Of a stretch of DNA of 64,000 bases, positions 18,814-26,608 are shown piece by piece. Origin of the DNA: Terribacillus sp. DMT04 (GTDB lineage: Bacteria; Bacillota; Bacilli; Bacillales; Amphibacillaceae); the NCBI RefSeq assembly GCF_019056395.1, contig NZ_CP077639.1, forward strand, positions 2,110,001-2,174,000, read 5' to 3'. A program made the position numbers and the translations under genes. The notes below the pieces were generated by a model, which was not told where the DNA came from, did no database searches, and saw nothing but the letters and a program-made list of their open reading frames with translations. Numbering within the stretch: the first letter of the stretch is position 1; each line of letters starts with the position of its first letter.

Positions 18814-20103
18814 CTATTGCCCGAGCATACCTTCTGCTTGGCTGCGGAAGCTTTTTGCTGCTTCTTCCGGTGTAACCTGACCATAGCTGATTTGTTCAGA
18901 AATTGTGTCTAACAGCTCGATCACCTCACCAGCACCTGCAGGATCCGGTGCTCCCATCGGCGAACTATTCTGTTCCGCCCAAGCTACGTATTCAAATACT
19001 TGTGCCTGCGCTTCCGACACTTCACTCATCAATGCTTCTTTAACCTCCGATGAGCCCGGCACACCACGGTCACCTAGAATTAATTTGTTCGCTTCAATGT
19101 CATTCATAAAGAAGTTCAAGAAATCAGCAGCAGCTTCTTTATGTTCGGAGTTTTGTGAAACAGAGAAGAACATACCCGGCTTTAAGTACAAGCCATCTGA
19201 TGTACCCGGTCCCGGCATTGGCGCGATTTCAAGCGGCTTCTCTGCCACCTGCTTCAAACCGACAAACTGGTTGGACCATTGGAAAATCCCAACGCCTTCT
19301 CCTTTTACAACTGGATCATCTTCAATGCCTGTTATCTGCGCAAGTACATCAGGTGTTGGCGTAGAACCTTTTTCTACTTGCTTGGCTATCATGTCGAAAT
19401 AATCGACGAACAACTGATCATCTTTGTAGCCAAGACCGCTGCCATCTTCCGCATACAAACGAGCACCATTACTGCGAAGATAATAATCAAAGAACACATC
19501 TGGTTTTAAGTGTGTGTCAAAGTAAATACCTTTCGCAGCTGCTTTATCAGACATGGACTGGTAATCCTCCCATGTCCATTCTTCTGGAATTTCACGATCA
19601 AGTCCTATTTCTTCTAATAAGTCCGGATTATAATGGAACCCAACGGCGTTTACACCCGTATTCATACCATAAATCCCATCATTTATCTTTCCGCCATTCA
19701 CGTAGTCTTCGGTCATGTTGCTCGTATCAATCTGCTCACCAAGATAAGGTGTCAGATCGGCCAATTTATTGCCTTGTGCATATTGCGCTAGATAAGACAC
19801 ATCCATCTGCACGATATCCGGCAGTTCATTTGCGGCAGCCTGAGGAGAAAGCTTCTGCCAATAGTCATCCCAGCTCGCATACTCTGCTTCAATATTTACA
19901 TCAGGATTTTGCTCTTCATACATCTCAATAACTTTAGCCGTATAATCATTTCGCGGCTGATCACCCCACCAAGCCATCCGCAGCGTCACCTTGCCATCTT
20001 CTGAACCAGAACCACCACTCGAACTGCTGCCTCCGCCACTACAAGCAGCAAGCAGCAAAACCAAGATCAAACCCCATGCAACCAATACAGACTTTCTTCT
20101 CAT
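18814..20103 (-). CDS. Sugar ABC transporter solute-binding lipoprotein
   Basis: A 429-residue extracellular solute-binding protein (family 1) tethered to the membrane. The signal peptide is short and hydrophobic with a lipobox LLAAC at about residues 17-21, followed by a Gly/Ser-rich linker. The mature protein has the usual two-lobed binding-protein features (for example VTLRMAWWGD at the start and the late tract with DPAGAGEVIELL). It is the first gene of the operon, with a strong ribosome site AAAGGGGGA and a consensus cre site 28 bp upstream, so it should be repressed by CcpA in the presence of glucose. The bound sugar is unknown. Confidence 0.93.
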   Translation of the reverse strand: MRRKSVLVAWGLILVLLLAACSGGGSSSSGGSGSEDGKVTLRMAWWGDQPRNDYTAKVIEMYEEQNPDVNIEAEYASWDDYWQKLSPQAAANELPDIVQMDVSYLAQYAQGNKLADLTPYLGEQIDTSNMTEDYVNGGKINDGIYGMNTGVNAVGFHYNPDLLEEIGLDREIPEEWTWEDYQSMSDKAAAKGIYFDTHLKPDVFFDYYLRSNGARLYAEDGSGLGYKDDQLFVDYFDMIAKQVEKGSTPTPDVLAQITGIEDDPVVKGEGVGIFQWSNQFVGLKQVAEKPLEIAPMPGPGTSDGLYLKPGMFFSVSQNSEHKEAAADFLNFFMNDIEANKLILGDRGVPGSSEVKEALMSEVSEAQAQVFEYVAWAEQNSSPMGAPDPAGAGEVIELLDTISEQISYGQVTPEEAAKSFRSQAEGMLGQ

Positions 20104-20130
20104 CCCACATCCCCCTTTGTTTGTTGTTGA

Positions 20131-20144
20131 TGTAAGCGTTTACA
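20131..20144. promoter_or_regulatory. Catabolite-responsive element (cre)
   Basis: TGTAAGCGTTTACA agrees at every position, on both strands, with the remembered CcpA consensus TGWAARCGYTWNCW. It lies 28-41 bp upstream of the start codon of the sugar-binding protein gene, close to or within the promoter, where binding should repress transcription. Confidence 0.88.
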
Positions 20145-20402
20145 ATATTTAGTTTATCAAAAGGGTGGGTAATTGGCATTACAGAAAACAGAGGTAAATG
20201 GTTAAAAATTGGAGGAAGTGTTTTCGGCTGAGGAGGATAGTCACAATTTATAAAGCTGCAAAAACAATTAGCTACTCGTACTGGTGCATTAAAACAAGTG
20301 CATTGAAGAGGAAAGAACGAAAAAAGGATGGCTGAACAGGTTGAACACATATAAAAAGGAAGATTACTTGAGGTTATTTTAAAACCGACAACTTCGGTAT
20401 AT
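20145..20402. other. Intergenic region upstream of the sugar operon
   Basis: No gene seen. The operon promoter should lie near 20150-20190 on the minus strand; TTGATA is a possible -35 element but no good -10 partner was found at the right spacing. Confidence 0.4.
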
Positions 20403-20723
20403 CTATCTAAAATACTTTCTAATCAAAATAGCATTTGATATAGAAACAATCGCTAAAACAACTATCCATCCATATAGAAATTTAGGATTAATAGCAAACT
20501 TTTCAATTGTAAATATGGAAACAGGAACTAAAAAAAATATAATGCCCATTACAATTGAATAGGTCCCTTGTTGTTTTTTATATCCATCTTTGTCCGTTAC
20601 TTTCTCAAGTTTGTCTGTAAAACTCCACATTAGTAAATCTTCAGCTTTATCATTCAAATACGCATAACCCAACAAGAAACTTACAATAGAACTAATGTAT
20701 AGTAAAAATATTAAAAATCCCAT
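20403..20723 (-). CDS. Small membrane protein of unknown function
   Basis: A 106-residue protein with three hydrophobic segments (near residues 1-20, 55-75 and 82-100) and a polar, Lys/Asp-rich segment between the first and second. The frame is open to 20810, but the ATG at 20723 (MGFLIFLLY) has AAGGGG ten bases upstream and begins with a membrane segment, so it is the better start. AT-rich compared with the flanking sugar operon. I do not recognise the family. It lies alone between that operon and the IS element. Confidence 0.6.
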   Translation of the reverse strand: MGFLIFLLYISSIVSFLLGYAYLNDKAEDLLMWSFTDKLEKVTDKDGYKKQQGTYSIVMGIIFFLVPVSIFTIEKFAINPKFLYGWIVVLAIVSISNAILIRKYFR

Positions 20724-21259
20724 GAGATAGCAGCCCCTTTCACTCCTATATGTACCCGATATTTGGTTAGGCACTTCACTCGAATGGTTTTTTACTAAGG
20801 AAAAATGCAAGCATTATTACATGCTTACCGCACGTAATTAGTAAAGAAATCTAGCTCTAAACTAGATCCCTTTACTAATTCACATTTATAATGGTTTGCA
20901 TATGTCCCCTTCGTATAAAAAACAACCTCCTGCTTTTCCACTCGTTATAAAAGTCTATAATCGTAGCATGTATTGCATGCAACGCCATTAAAATCAAATA
21001 CAACATCATAAACCTAACAAGTCCCCTGTAAAATAATTAATAATAACATTTATGACTAATTAAAAAGCACAAAACAATTTTATCTTTGTTCATGTGCATC
21101 AAAGAAAATCTCCATCTGCTCTTTTTAGTTTAGCGCAAGATGGTATTTTTTCATTATAATTCATTTTTTTAGACATTACTGATATGTATTAACAATCATA
21201 CTAGTTATTTTAGAGCTAACTAAATAACAACGGATCAGCCTATCTACTAAAACAAAAAA
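20724..21259. other. AT-rich intergenic region with a 45-nt hairpin
   Basis: No gene was seen in this ~535-bp stretch. At 20836-20880 an 11-bp perfect stem (AATTAGTAAAG with CTTTACTAATT) encloses a second inverted repeat TCTAG/CTAGA. It lacks a T-run on either side. The rest is AT-rich flank of the IS element. Confidence 0.5.
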
Positions 21260-21300
21260 GGAAGAGACTGGGACAAAACCCAAAAAATGAGTAATTAAAA

Positions 21301-21340
21301 TGAGGCAGGCGTCTCCGAGAATTCGGAGATGTCTGCCTCA
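21301..21340 (+). terminator. Hairpin inside the left end of the IS
   Basis: A 40-nt near-perfect inverted repeat (TGAGGCAG...CTGCCTCA, inner TCTCCGA/TTCGGAGA) followed by TCTTTTTAT lies ~95 bp before the transposase. It would stop read-through transcription from the chromosome into the transposase gene. Confidence 0.8.
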
Positions 21341-21435
21341 TCTTTTTATCGTTAATGTATCGTTTATAGAAGCAAAAAAAGGACCCCTCTGATAGAATTA
21401 AGTTACGACACAAAACACAAAAGAGGAGGGTCCTT

Positions 21436-23250
21436 ATGTTTAAACATTATACCATGTGTGAAGTCGTTTTACCTCTAGATTTGGAAAGAAAATTACCTGA
21501 AAATGATATTGCTTTTACCGTTAACCATTTAGTAGAAAGTATTCCAGATGAAGCTTTTGACGGTTTCCGTCGGGAAACCGGACACCCTGCTTATCACCCT
21601 CGCATGATGATGAAGATTATTTTATGTGCCTATACGCAATCCGTTTTCTCGGGCCGTAAGATTGAGTCATTACTTCAAGACAGCGTACGCATGATGTGGC
21701 TTGCCCAAGATTATCAGCCCAGCTATCGCACCATCAACCGATTCCGTGTGAACCCTCACGTAAAAGAACTCTTACGCCAGTGCTTTGTCCAATTTCGCAG
21801 CCAGCTGGTTCAAGAAAAAGTCATTGAAGAAGAAGCCATTTTTATTGATGGCACCAAAATCGAAGCAAATGCCAACAAGTTTACTTTTGTATGGCGGAAG
21901 TCCACTGAGAAATACAGTACGCAATTGGTGGAAAGATCGGCTCAGATGTATGAAGAACTGTTGGAGCAGGAAATTATCCCCGCAATCGAGCTGGAGAACC
22001 CCGAAGCCCTATCGGGCGAAGAGTTAACAAAAGTAGCAGAAAAACTGGACGAAAAAGTGCAGGAATACGATCGTCGCATAGAAGCAAGTGATGATACTGC
22101 CGAACGCAAGCAGCTTCGTTCCGAACGTAAAGCACCAAAACAGTACCGAAAGCAAGTCAATGATTTCATTAAACGGAAATCAAAATATCAGGTCGACATG
22201 GAAATCTTCGGAGACAGAAATAGCTACTCCAAAACTGACCATGGTGCCACTTTTATGCGCATGAAAGATGATTATATGAAAAATGGCCAGCTTAAACCTG
22301 GGTACAATGTGCAGCTGGCTACTGAAGGTCAATATGCCCTGGCCTATGATGTGTTCCCGAATCCTACGGATACGCGAACTTTTATCCCTTTCCTTGATAA
22401 GATTGAACGGGACTTTTTTGAGCTGCCCGACTATATTGTCGCGGATGCCGGATATGGCAGTGAGCAAAATTATGATGATGTGGTAAATAATCGGAAGCGC
22501 ATCCCTCTCATCACCTATAATCACTACCGAAAAGAAAAGCAAAAGAAATATAAACAAGATCCTTACCAAGTAGCTCACTGGGATTACGATGCCGAAGGCG
22601 ACTTTTTCACTTGCCCGAATAACCGGAAATTAGCGTTTCGGTACCTATCCGAAAGATGCGACAAATTTGGATTCAAGCGTCATTATCGCGTGTATGAATG
22701 TGACGATTGTACTGCTTGTCCCTTACGTGCAGAATGTACGAAAGCGAAAGAAGGAAACAACCGGAAAATCTATTACAACGAAAGATGGGAAAAACAAAAA
22801 GCATATACCCAGCAATTACTCAGCGAAAAAGAAACAGGGAAAATTTACGGGAAACGTAAAATAGATGTCGAGCCAGTCTTCGGATTTCTGAAGGCTCATT
22901 TGTGTTTCACTCGTTTCTCGGTACGAAGTAAAGAGAAAGTGGAAAACGAATTAGGATTCGCCTTCATGGCGGTGAACATCAGGAAGTTCACCGCCAGATC
23001 AGCAAGTATAGTAAGGAATTCAAAAAATATCAGATCAAAAAAGATCTCGGTCACCATTTTCCTGGTGACCGAGATCTTTTTTGTGTCAGAGAGGAGTTAT
23101 GTCCCGCTCTCTTCCTTTTCAATTAGCGTCCCAAGAGGGATTCGAACCCCCGACCCACAGCTTAGAAGGCTGTTGCTCTATCCAGCTGAGCTATTGGGAC
23201 ATGGAGCGGGTGAAGGGAATCGAACCCTCGACATCAGCTTGGAAGGCTGA
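21436..23250 (+). CDS. IS1182-family transposase (open through the right end)
   Basis: A DDE transposase of about 550 residues encoded by the IS. The N-terminal domain begins MFKHYTMCEVVLPLDLE, and the acidic catalytic residues are likely the Asp in FIDGTKIEANANKF, the Asp in YIVADAGYG and the Glu in DVEPVFGFLKAH. A cysteine cluster (CDDCTACPLRAEC) lies late in the protein. AGAGGAGGGTCC precedes the ATG. No stop codon occurs inside the IS: the frame passes through the terminal hairpin and right inverted repeat (SYVPLSS), then runs antisense through both tRNA genes to a TGA at 23248-23250. The tail after about residue 560 is flank-encoded and has no meaning. The core looks intact and possibly active. 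Confidence 0.88.
   Translation: MFKHYTMCEVVLPLDLERKLPENDIAFTVNHLVESIPDEAFDGFRRETGHPAYHPRMMMKIILCAYTQSVFSGRKIESLLQDSVRMMWLAQDYQPSYRTINRFRVNPHVKELLRQCFVQFRSQLVQEKVIEEEAIFIDGTKIEANANKFTFVWRKSTEKYSTQLVERSAQMYEELLEQEIIPAIELENPEALSGEELTKVAEKLDEKVQEYDRRIEASDDTAERKQLRSERKAPKQYRKQVNDFIKRKSKYQVDMEIFGDRNSYSKTDHGATFMRMKDDYMKNGQLKPGYNVQLATEGQYALAYDVFPNPTDTRTFIPFLDKIERDFFELPDYIVADAGYGSEQNYDDVVNNRKRIPLITYNHYRKEKQKKYKQDPYQVAHWDYDAEGDFFTCPNNRKLAFRYLSERCDKFGFKRHYRVYECDDCTACPLRAECTKAKEGNNRKIYYNERWEKQKAYTQQLLSEKETGKIYGKRKIDVEPVFGFLKAHLCFTRFSVRSKEKVENELGFAFMAVNIRKFTARSASIVRNSKNIRSKKISVTIFLVTEIFFVSERSYVPLSSFSISVPRGIRTPDPQLRRLLLYPAELLGHGAGEGNRTLDISLEG
23043..23076 (+). terminator. Terminator at the right end of the IS
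   Basis: GATCTCGGTCACC pairs perfectly with GGTGACCGAGATC, flanked by six A and six T, so it can act on both strands. It should end the transposase transcript and, from the other side, the tRNA transcript. Confidence 0.9.
23127..23200 (-). tRNA. tRNA-Arg (anticodon TCT)
   Basis: Cloverleaf: acceptor stem GTCCCAA/TTGGGAC, D-arm with AGCTCAGCTGGATAGAGC, anticodon loop CTTCTAA giving anticodon TCT, and T-arm GGGGGTTCGAATCCCTC. The CCA end is not encoded (CTA follows the discriminator G). It follows tRNA-Gly by one base and is probably cotranscribed. The IS1182 end lies 12 bp downstream. Confidence 0.95.
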
Positions 23251-23275
23251 GGTTTTACCACTAAACTACACCCGC
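23202..23275 (-). tRNA. tRNA-Gly (anticodon TCC)
   Basis: Acceptor stem GCGGGTG/CACCCGC, D-arm with GTAGTTTAGTGGTAAAAC, anticodon loop CTTCCAA giving anticodon TCC, and T-arm GAGGGTTCGATTCCCTT. The 3' CCA is encoded. First gene of a two-tRNA unit with a strong promoter upstream. Confidence 0.96.
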
Positions 23276-23318
23276 GTAATGCGTTTATGTATGTTGCCCT
23301 CTCTCAAGGACAAGATTA

Positions 23319-23347
23319 ATAATACACGATATGTTTCTATTCGTCAA
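23319..23347 (-). promoter_or_regulatory. SigA-type promoter of the tRNA unit
   Basis: Minus-strand TTGACG, a 17-bp spacer, then TATTAT, about 45 bp upstream of the tRNA-Gly 5' end. Spacing is ideal. Confidence 0.8.
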
Positions 23348-23366
23348 CAGTTTTTTTAGATTTTAA

Positions 23367-23394
23367 AAATTGCTCCGGTATCCCGGAGCAATTT
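23367..23394 (-). terminator. Terminator of the DUF420 gene
   Basis: A 12-bp perfect stem (AAATTGCTCCGG with CCGGAGCAATTT) with a 4-nt loop, T-rich on the minus strand, begins 2 bp past the stop codon. Confidence 0.9.
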
Positions 23395-23396
23395 CA

Positions 23397-23951
23397 TTAA
23401 TAATACGGGCGGATCATTAGGTAAACGATGACACCTGTTAGACTGACATAAAGCCATAATGGCATTGTCCAGCGAGCAATCTTGCGGTGTTTTGGCACGT
23501 CCATGTTCCAGGCACGCGTGATCGATGCAAGAGCTAACGGTACGATGACTGCTGCCAGCACGATATGCGTAATTAAGATAAAGAAATAAATAGGACGAAT
23601 GATACCTTCCCCGCCGAAGGATGAATCTCCCGCTAAGTAGTGATAAGACACATAAGACACTAAAAATAATGTGGTTGTGATAAACGCTGCGTAGATGAAG
23701 CGCTTATGCCATATTATTTTCTTCTTCATGATGAAGATTAATGCCAACAGCAGGAAGATGAACGTAAAGCTGTTGAATATTGCGTTTAGCATTGGCAGGA
23801 TGTGAACGTCGAATAAATCAAAATCTTCGACAGGCGGTAAGCCGCTTAATACAACAACCAATCCATCAATAATGATAGTCAGCCAAATGACAAGCGGACG
23901 ATAATTGCGTTTTTTATGATTTGGTTTATAACCGAAATCGGATTCATTCAT
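23397..23951 (-). CDS. DUF420 membrane protein, YozB/CtaM-like
   Basis: A 184-residue membrane protein with five hydrophobic segments and conserved His residues (WHKRF and SYHYLAG) that suit heme or copper handling. The pattern is that of the DUF420 family. In Staphylococcus aureus a member named CtaM is needed for assembly of heme-copper oxidase; a similar role here is inference from the family. AGAGGTGATTCTGA precedes the ATG. It stands alone between the tRNA unit and ysnB, with its own terminator. Confidence 0.85.
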   Translation of the reverse strand: MNESDFGYKPNHKKRNYRPLVIWLTIIIDGLVVVLSGLPPVEDFDLFDVHILPMLNAIFNSFTFIFLLLALIFIMKKKIIWHKRFIYAAFITTTLFLVSYVSYHYLAGDSSFGGEGIIRPIYFFILITHIVLAAVIVPLALASITRAWNMDVPKHRKIARWTMPLWLYVSLTGVIVYLMIRPYY

Positions 23952-24041
23952 TCAGAATCACCTCTATTCGTAACATTACACTAGTATAACGTAAGTTCGA
24001 GGCAATTCGGCAAGCAAAAGGTTACAATTTTTTGTCCGGAA

Positions 24042-24554
24042 TCAGCTGAACGAGACAGATTTCTCCAGTTCCTGCACTTCTTTTCCATCCATTGTGTGAA
24101 AACGGACAGTCGCAATTTTGTCTTCGTAGGACAACATACAATAAGTCGGGTGCGGCGATTGCTTTGGCAGGCGGATGCTTCCAGGATTGATGTAAAGCCG
24201 GCCATTGATCACATCAGCTCTCGCCACATGGGAATGTCCGTAGCAAACTATCTTCGCATCCTTTTCCATCGCCAGCTGCTCCAAAGAACGCAGGCTGGCT
24301 TTTACCCCATATAGATGACCGTGTGTGATCAAGATTGGTAAGTCATCAACAGTTAGCTGCTCTACTTCGGGATATGCTCTGTCAAAATCACAATTACCTG
24401 CAACACGGTAATACCCTGCCATTTCCGGCGCGTCAAAAGGCAGCTCCGAATCACCACAGTGGATACTTCCGATAACTTCCTCTTCATGACGCTGTTTCAG
24501 CAATGCTACTTCTGATGTAAGCCCATGACTATCACTTGTGATTAATAGCTTCAT
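24042..24554 (-). CDS. ysnB: Metallophosphoesterase, YsnB/YfcE-type phosphodiesterase
   Basis: A 170-residue calcineurin-like phosphoesterase. Metal-binding motifs are clear: DSHG at residues 8-11, GDSE in HCGDSELPF, GNCD, and the paired histidines in THGH and GHSH. Length and motifs match the YfcE/MJ0936 family. GAGGGAGATAG precedes the ATG. The gene follows rdgB by 9 bp, the same pair order as ysnA-ysnB in B. subtilis. Its physiological substrate is unknown. Confidence 0.9.
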   Translation of the reverse strand: MKLLITSDSHGLTSEVALLKQRHEEEVIGSIHCGDSELPFDAPEMAGYYRVAGNCDFDRAYPEVEQLTVDDLPILITHGHLYGVKASLRSLEQLAMEKDAKIVCYGHSHVARADVINGRLYINPGSIRLPKQSPHPTYCMLSYEDKIATVRFHTMDGKEVQELEKSVSFS

Positions 24555-24563
24555 CTATCTCCC

Positions 24564-25163
24564 TCACTTCGCTTGTTCATTCAGCCACTTTTCCAAATGG
24601 ACCATCGCTTGTTTACGATGGCTAATTTGGTTTTTCTCAGCCGGATCTAACTGCGCCATCGTTTTCTCATAGCCTTCTGGCTGGAAGACTGGGTCATAAC
24701 CGAAACCATGTTCACCTTGTGGCGCTTCGGTTATGATACCTTCCACATGTCCTCGCGCGTAGAACGTTTCTTTACCAGGCTGTGAAACAGCAAGTACACA
24801 GACAAAACGCGCTGTGCGTTCGACGGTTGGAACACCTTGGAGCTCTTCCAGTACTTTGTCCATATTCGCTTGATCACTCTTAGCTTCTCCAGCATAACGA
24901 GCAGAATAAACACCCGGGCGACCATCTAAAGCATCAATTTCCAAACCAGAATCATCGGCAAGAACTGGGACTTGCAAAAAGCCCGCTATCGTTTCTGCCT
25001 TTAAGGCTGCGTTCTCCTCAAAAGTTGTCCCAGTTTCTTCAACATCATCAAATTGCTTGTCTAATTCGTCGAGACCATATGCTGTCATATCATATTGCTC
25101 GAAGAATGCTTTAAATTCTTTTAGCTTTCCAGCGTTTTTTGTTGCGATAATTATTTTATTCAT
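24564..25163 (-). CDS. rdgB: XTP/dITP diphosphatase (RdgB/HAM1 family)
   Basis: A 199-residue nucleotide house-cleaning enzyme that hydrolyses non-canonical purine triphosphates such as XTP and dITP to monophosphates. The substrate-binding opening is IIIATKNAGKLKEF, the acidic residues lie in EENAALKAE and LADDSGLEIDAL, and HGFGYDP and SHRKQA are diagnostic. Two adjacent ATG codons could start it; ATG at 25163 lies seven bases after GGAGG and is preferred. In B. subtilis rph lies between gerM and this gene, but here gerM has a terminator and rph is absent from the interval. Confidence 0.95.
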   Translation of the reverse strand: MNKIIIATKNAGKLKEFKAFFEQYDMTAYGLDELDKQFDDVEETGTTFEENAALKAETIAGFLQVPVLADDSGLEIDALDGRPGVYSARYAGEAKSDQANMDKVLEELQGVPTVERTARFVCVLAVSQPGKETFYARGHVEGIITEAPQGEHGFGYDPVFQPEGYEKTMAQLDPAEKNQISHRKQAMVHLEKWLNEQAK

Positions 25164-25301
25164 CATAATCCCTCCAATAAACGTAACTCTGTTTCTATAC
25201 CCTAAATGGAAACTTGCTAAATATTATGTAATTCTTACTTCTAAAGTATATCCTTCTAACCGCTGTCATTGCAAAAGTTCAGCAATTCTTTTCAAGCACA
25301 A

Positions 25302-25331
25302 AAAAAGTCCAGTCAGCTGACCGGACTTTTT
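25302..25331 (-). terminator. gerM terminator
   Basis: AAAAAGTCC pairs with GGACTTTTT, with the inner GTCAGCTGAC palindrome closing the stem; a T-run follows on the minus strand. It starts just past the gerM stop. Confidence 0.9.
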
Positions 25332-25336
25332 CATAC

Positions 25337-26521
25337 TTATAATTTTTCGGCTGGTACGTATTGTTCTCTTGTCACTGGCTCTGCGTATGCTTCGCCTTGT
25401 TCATTGAACACTTCTTCCACGCCTTCTATTTTCACGTTTACTGCTTCCACATCTGCCATTTCCGTTAAGCTCATTACTAGCGTTTCCATCAGCTGATCAG
25501 AGATGGCTGCTTCGTCTGCGTTGCTCAGCACTTCTTTGTTGAATTCGAGATTCAGTACGCCATCTTTCAACGTTGGTTCAGATGTTAAAGCAGAGCCAGT
25601 GTTAAATACGTTGGATAGGCTGCTGTCCATCGCAGGACCGTCAATCAAGGATTTAACTACTGCTTCGTAACTATTTTCTGCGTTGCTGCTAATACGCTCT
25701 GTGACTGGCACTTCATAAGCTGCTCCATCGACTGCTTCTGCTGGGAAGTATAGTGTCACAGATTTACTATCAACTGTTGTAATACCGTTGTCCATCAAGT
25801 TAATACCATCAGCACGAGATAAGCTCTTGCCGATTGGCGTACCATCGACTGGCATTTTCGCCAATTCTTGTCCTTCTACACGGACAGACACATTTTTTAC
25901 ATTTTCAAACTGCGTGAGTGTGTACGTAATCGACTCGAGAATTTTCTTCTCGTTTGCTGCTTGGTATTCATTGAATTCTTTTGAGAAGTCGACTACTAAT
26001 GTGCCGTCTTTTTTGGCATCAATGCCGTTGATCGTTGTACCTGCCGGCAATACAGCCTGGAATCCGTTTGGAAGCATGTCCGTTACAGGACCGTCTTTGA
26101 CAAGGTATTCCAATGTTTCTTTGGCTACTTCATTTGTTTGCGGCAATTCAAACGTCATCGGTACTACCATGTTATTCGCATCCATCAGGAATAGCTGACG
26201 TTTGGCAGTAGCAGATTCAGCGACTTCTCCTTTGTTCGTTTCATCTTCAGGCTGCTTTTCTTCACCTTCTGCTGGTTCTTCGCCTTCAGCAGGTGCTTCT
26301 TCACTTCCTGCGGATTCACCTTCAACAGGTGTTTCTCCCTCTGCTGGCGATGCGTCAGTTGCGCCTGGCTCAAGTGCACTTTCTTCCAGCTTGTCCACAT
26401 ATGTGGTATCCTGCGGCACATCTACTTCATCGATTGCTTGCTCTCCTTTTAGTGAACATCCGGCCAGTAAAATGGAAAGGCCTATTACGCTAGTGAAAAG
26501 ACCTGCTATTTTCTTATTCAT
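25337..26521 (-). CDS. gerM: Sporulation/germination lipoprotein GerM
   Basis: A 394-residue lipoprotein. The signal peptide ends in a lipobox ILLAGC (Cys at about 22), then comes a long low-complexity Pro/Glu/Gly tract rich in PAEGE-like repeats (about residues 50-100), then two GerMN domains (about 130-245 and 265-385) with the repeated pattern in which an amphipathic strand ends near YTLTQF or METLVMSL. GerM is needed for sporulation and germination in B. subtilis and helps the GerM-SpoIIIAG-SpoIIQ assembly. ATG at 26521 is preferred over one 12 codons upstream because it begins the signal peptide and follows GGGGGAAGAAG. The gene lies after racE, as in B. subtilis. Confidence 0.93.
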   Translation of the reverse strand: MNKKIAGLFTSVIGLSILLAGCSLKGEQAIDEVDVPQDTTYVDKLEESALEPGATDASPAEGETPVEGESAGSEEAPAEGEEPAEGEEKQPEDETNKGEVAESATAKRQLFLMDANNMVVPMTFELPQTNEVAKETLEYLVKDGPVTDMLPNGFQAVLPAGTTINGIDAKKDGTLVVDFSKEFNEYQAANEKKILESITYTLTQFENVKNVSVRVEGQELAKMPVDGTPIGKSLSRADGINLMDNGITTVDSKSVTLYFPAEAVDGAAYEVPVTERISSNAENSYEAVVKSLIDGPAMDSSLSNVFNTGSALTSEPTLKDGVLNLEFNKEVLSNADEAAISDQLMETLVMSLTEMADVEAVNVKIEGVEEVFNEQGEAYAEPVTREQYVPAEKL

Positions 26522-26608
26522 ACGCACTTCTTCCCCCTTGATGGTTTGTACTATCATGTATACGAGCCATCAAAGGATTTAGACCATCTTTATTTAGATA
26601 GAGTGCGA

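Larger units (their letters stand above)
21260..23115 (+). mobile_element. IS1182-family insertion sequence
   Basis: The element is ~1.86 kb with one transposase gene. Terminal inverted repeats are GGAAGAGACTGGGACAAAAC at 21260-21279 and the complement of GGAAGAGAGCGGGACATAAC at 23096-23115, matching at 17 of 20 positions. A/T-rich flanks blur the exact outer limits and no target duplication can be told apart. Inside each end there is a strong hairpin (21301-21340 and 23043-23076), so the gene is shielded from outside transcription and does not transcribe outward. It sits 12 bp downstream of tRNA-Arg. Confidence 0.88.

Noticed and set aside
21244-23131. Target-site duplication for the IS1182 element
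   Set aside because: A/T-rich flanks allow several small matches (AAAA) but none that is distinctive.
23117-23250. C-terminal tail of the transposase frame as protein sequence
   Set aside because: It is antisense to two tRNA genes and reflects their sequence.
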